Positions 45,359 to 46,084 of a stretch of 46,084 bases of DNA are shown piece by piece. Origin of the DNA: Bacteroidales bacterium (GTDB lineage: Bacteria > Bacteroidota > Bacteroidia > Bacteroidales > WCHB1-69); assembly GCA_017394765.1 (NCBI GenBank), contig JAFPXF010000046.1, positions 1-46,084 on the forward strand. Reading direction: 5' to 3'. The notes beneath the pieces were generated by a model that was not told the DNA's origin, did no database searches, and saw only the letters and a list, made by a program, of their open reading frames with translations. Every line of letters starts with the position of its first letter. The first letter of the stretch is position 1. The position numbers and the translations under genes were made by a program.

Positions 45359-46084
45359 CTATTCGCTCAGCACGCAAACCAAGTTTCTGTCGCCGAAGGC
45401 GTCGTCGATCTTGCCGACGGTCGGCCAGTACTTCTCGGTGTGCGGCAGCGGGAAGGCGGCCTGCTGACGGGTGTAGGGACGATCCCATTCGTCGGCGCAG
45501 ACCACGTTCATGCTGTGCGGAGCATTCTTGATGAGGTTGTTGTCTCTGTCGGCCTTGCCCTCTTCGATGTCGCGGATCTCCTGACGGATGGCGATCATCG
45601 CGTCGCAGAAGCGGTCAAGCTCGCTCAGCGGTTCGCTCTCGGTGGGTTCCACCATCAAGGTGCCGTGCACCGGGAAGGCCACCGTGGGAGCGTGGAAACC
45701 GTAGTCCATCAGTCTCTTGGCGATGTCGCCGACTTGCACGCCCGCATGTTTGTCGAACTCGTTGCAGTCGAGGATCATCTCGTGGGCGCACATGCCGTTG
45801 GTGCCCGTGTAGAGGATCTTGTAGTCCTTTTCCAATCTTGCACGCATGTAGTTGGCGTTCAAGATGGCGTTCTTGGTGACTTCAGCCAGACCCTTGCCGC
45901 CCAGCATCTTGAGGTAACCGTAGGTAATCGGGATCAGGTAGGCGCTGCCGTAAGGAGCCGTGGCCACCTGGCTGCCCTGCTCACCGCCGACCTTCACGGT
46001 AGCGTGGTTCGGGAGGAACGGGACGAGCTTCTCGCACACGCCGATCGGGCCAACGCCAGGACCGCCACCGCCGTGAGGCATGGC
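45359..46084 (-). CDS. gcvP: Glycine dehydrogenase (decarboxylating), C-terminal part
   Basis: The last 241 codons of the P-protein of the glycine cleavage system are present and the gene runs off the right edge; the family is about 950 residues. The visible part includes MPHGGGGPGVGPIGV, GSAYLIPITYGYLKMLG, the LDCNEF segment and the VEPTESEPLSELDRFCDAMI motif that closes the PLP domain. The enzyme decarboxylates glycine and loads the aminomethyl group on GcvH. The PLP lysine lies outside the window. The gene ends in a strong terminator. Confidence 0.95.
   Translation of the reverse strand, partial: AMPHGGGGPGVGPIGVCEKLVPFLPNHATVKVGGEQGSQVATAPYGSAYLIPITYGYLKMLGGKGLAEVTKNAILNANYMRARLEKDYKILYTGTNGMCAHEMILDCNEFDKHAGVQVGDIAKRLMDYGFHAPTVAFPVHGTLMVEPTESEPLSELDRFCDAMIAIRQEIRDIEEGKADRDNNLIKNAPHSMNVVCADEWDRPYTRQQAAFPLPHTEKYWPTVGKIDDAFGDRNLVCVLSE

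Overview
The window comes from an anaerobic member of the Bacteroidia (most likely Bacteroidales). The evidence is consistent. Nearly every transcription unit is preceded by the Bacteroidetes -7 promoter element TAnnTTTG, with no strong Shine-Dalgarno sequences. Several secreted proteins end in type IX secretion (T9SS) sorting tails. There are family-typical proteins such as the MurF-alanine racemase fusion, a DUF2723 membrane protein, a GIN-domain protein, a long-tailed ribosomal protein S16 and a radical SAM/lipoprotein pair. HydF implies [FeFe]-hydrogenase and therefore anaerobic fermentation. Most of the window reads as ordinary chromosomal core with moderate to high GC; the C10 peptidase region (about 19.1-21.5 kb) and a toxin-antitoxin remnant (about 43.4-44.8 kb) are visibly AT-richer.

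Layout. 1-7.1 kb: a nucleoside-type MFS transporter (+), then a minus-strand group with a WlbA-like sugar dehydrogenase, a membrane-anchored UDP-sugar 4,6-dehydratase (WbpM/CapD type) and MurF-Alr. 7.1-13.9 kb: a long minus-strand run in the order lipoprotein cyclophilin, pheS, DUF2723 protein, elbB, shikimate kinase, continuing into MurF-Alr. 13.9-14.84 kb: a gene-free block built of palindromic and direct repeats, one of which also begins the window. 14.84-18.3 kb: methylmalonyl-CoA mutase large subunit and an M20 amidohydrolase (+); gmhA (-). 19.4-24.5 kb: secreted C10 cysteine protease, secreted endonuclease/phosphatase-fold protein, and a MAM/fibronectin T9SS cargo protein. 24.6-31.8 kb: periplasmic GH2 beta-galactosidase, a GIN-domain repeat protein, a sigma factor fused through a membrane segment to WG repeats, and a small beta-barrel protein. 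31.8-33.5 kb: translation genes rpsP-rimM-rlmH. 33.7-39.4 kb: a large TolB-like surface protein (+), then rimO-hydF (-). 39.5-41.3 kb: a small Cys-rich lipoprotein and the radical SAM/lipoprotein operon. 41.5-46.1 kb: another T9SS cargo protein, a decayed AbiE-like toxin-antitoxin pair, a small secreted protein and the 3' end of gcvP.

Most unusual signals: (1) a probable membrane-tethered sigma factor whose gene carries two copies of a 28-bp palindromic repeat inserted in the same reading frame; (2) a 197-bp nested inverted repeat with three perfect stems directly downstream of it; (3) a GIN-domain protein with strictly alternating GPGD/GAGD repeats encoded next; (4) the radical SAM/lipoprotein pair with a neighbouring Cys-rich mini-lipoprotein; (5) terminators whose U-tract runs into the -7 box of the next gene. 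No tRNA, rRNA, CRISPR array or complete insertion sequence was recognised. All assignments rest on reading the sequence; no database search was run.
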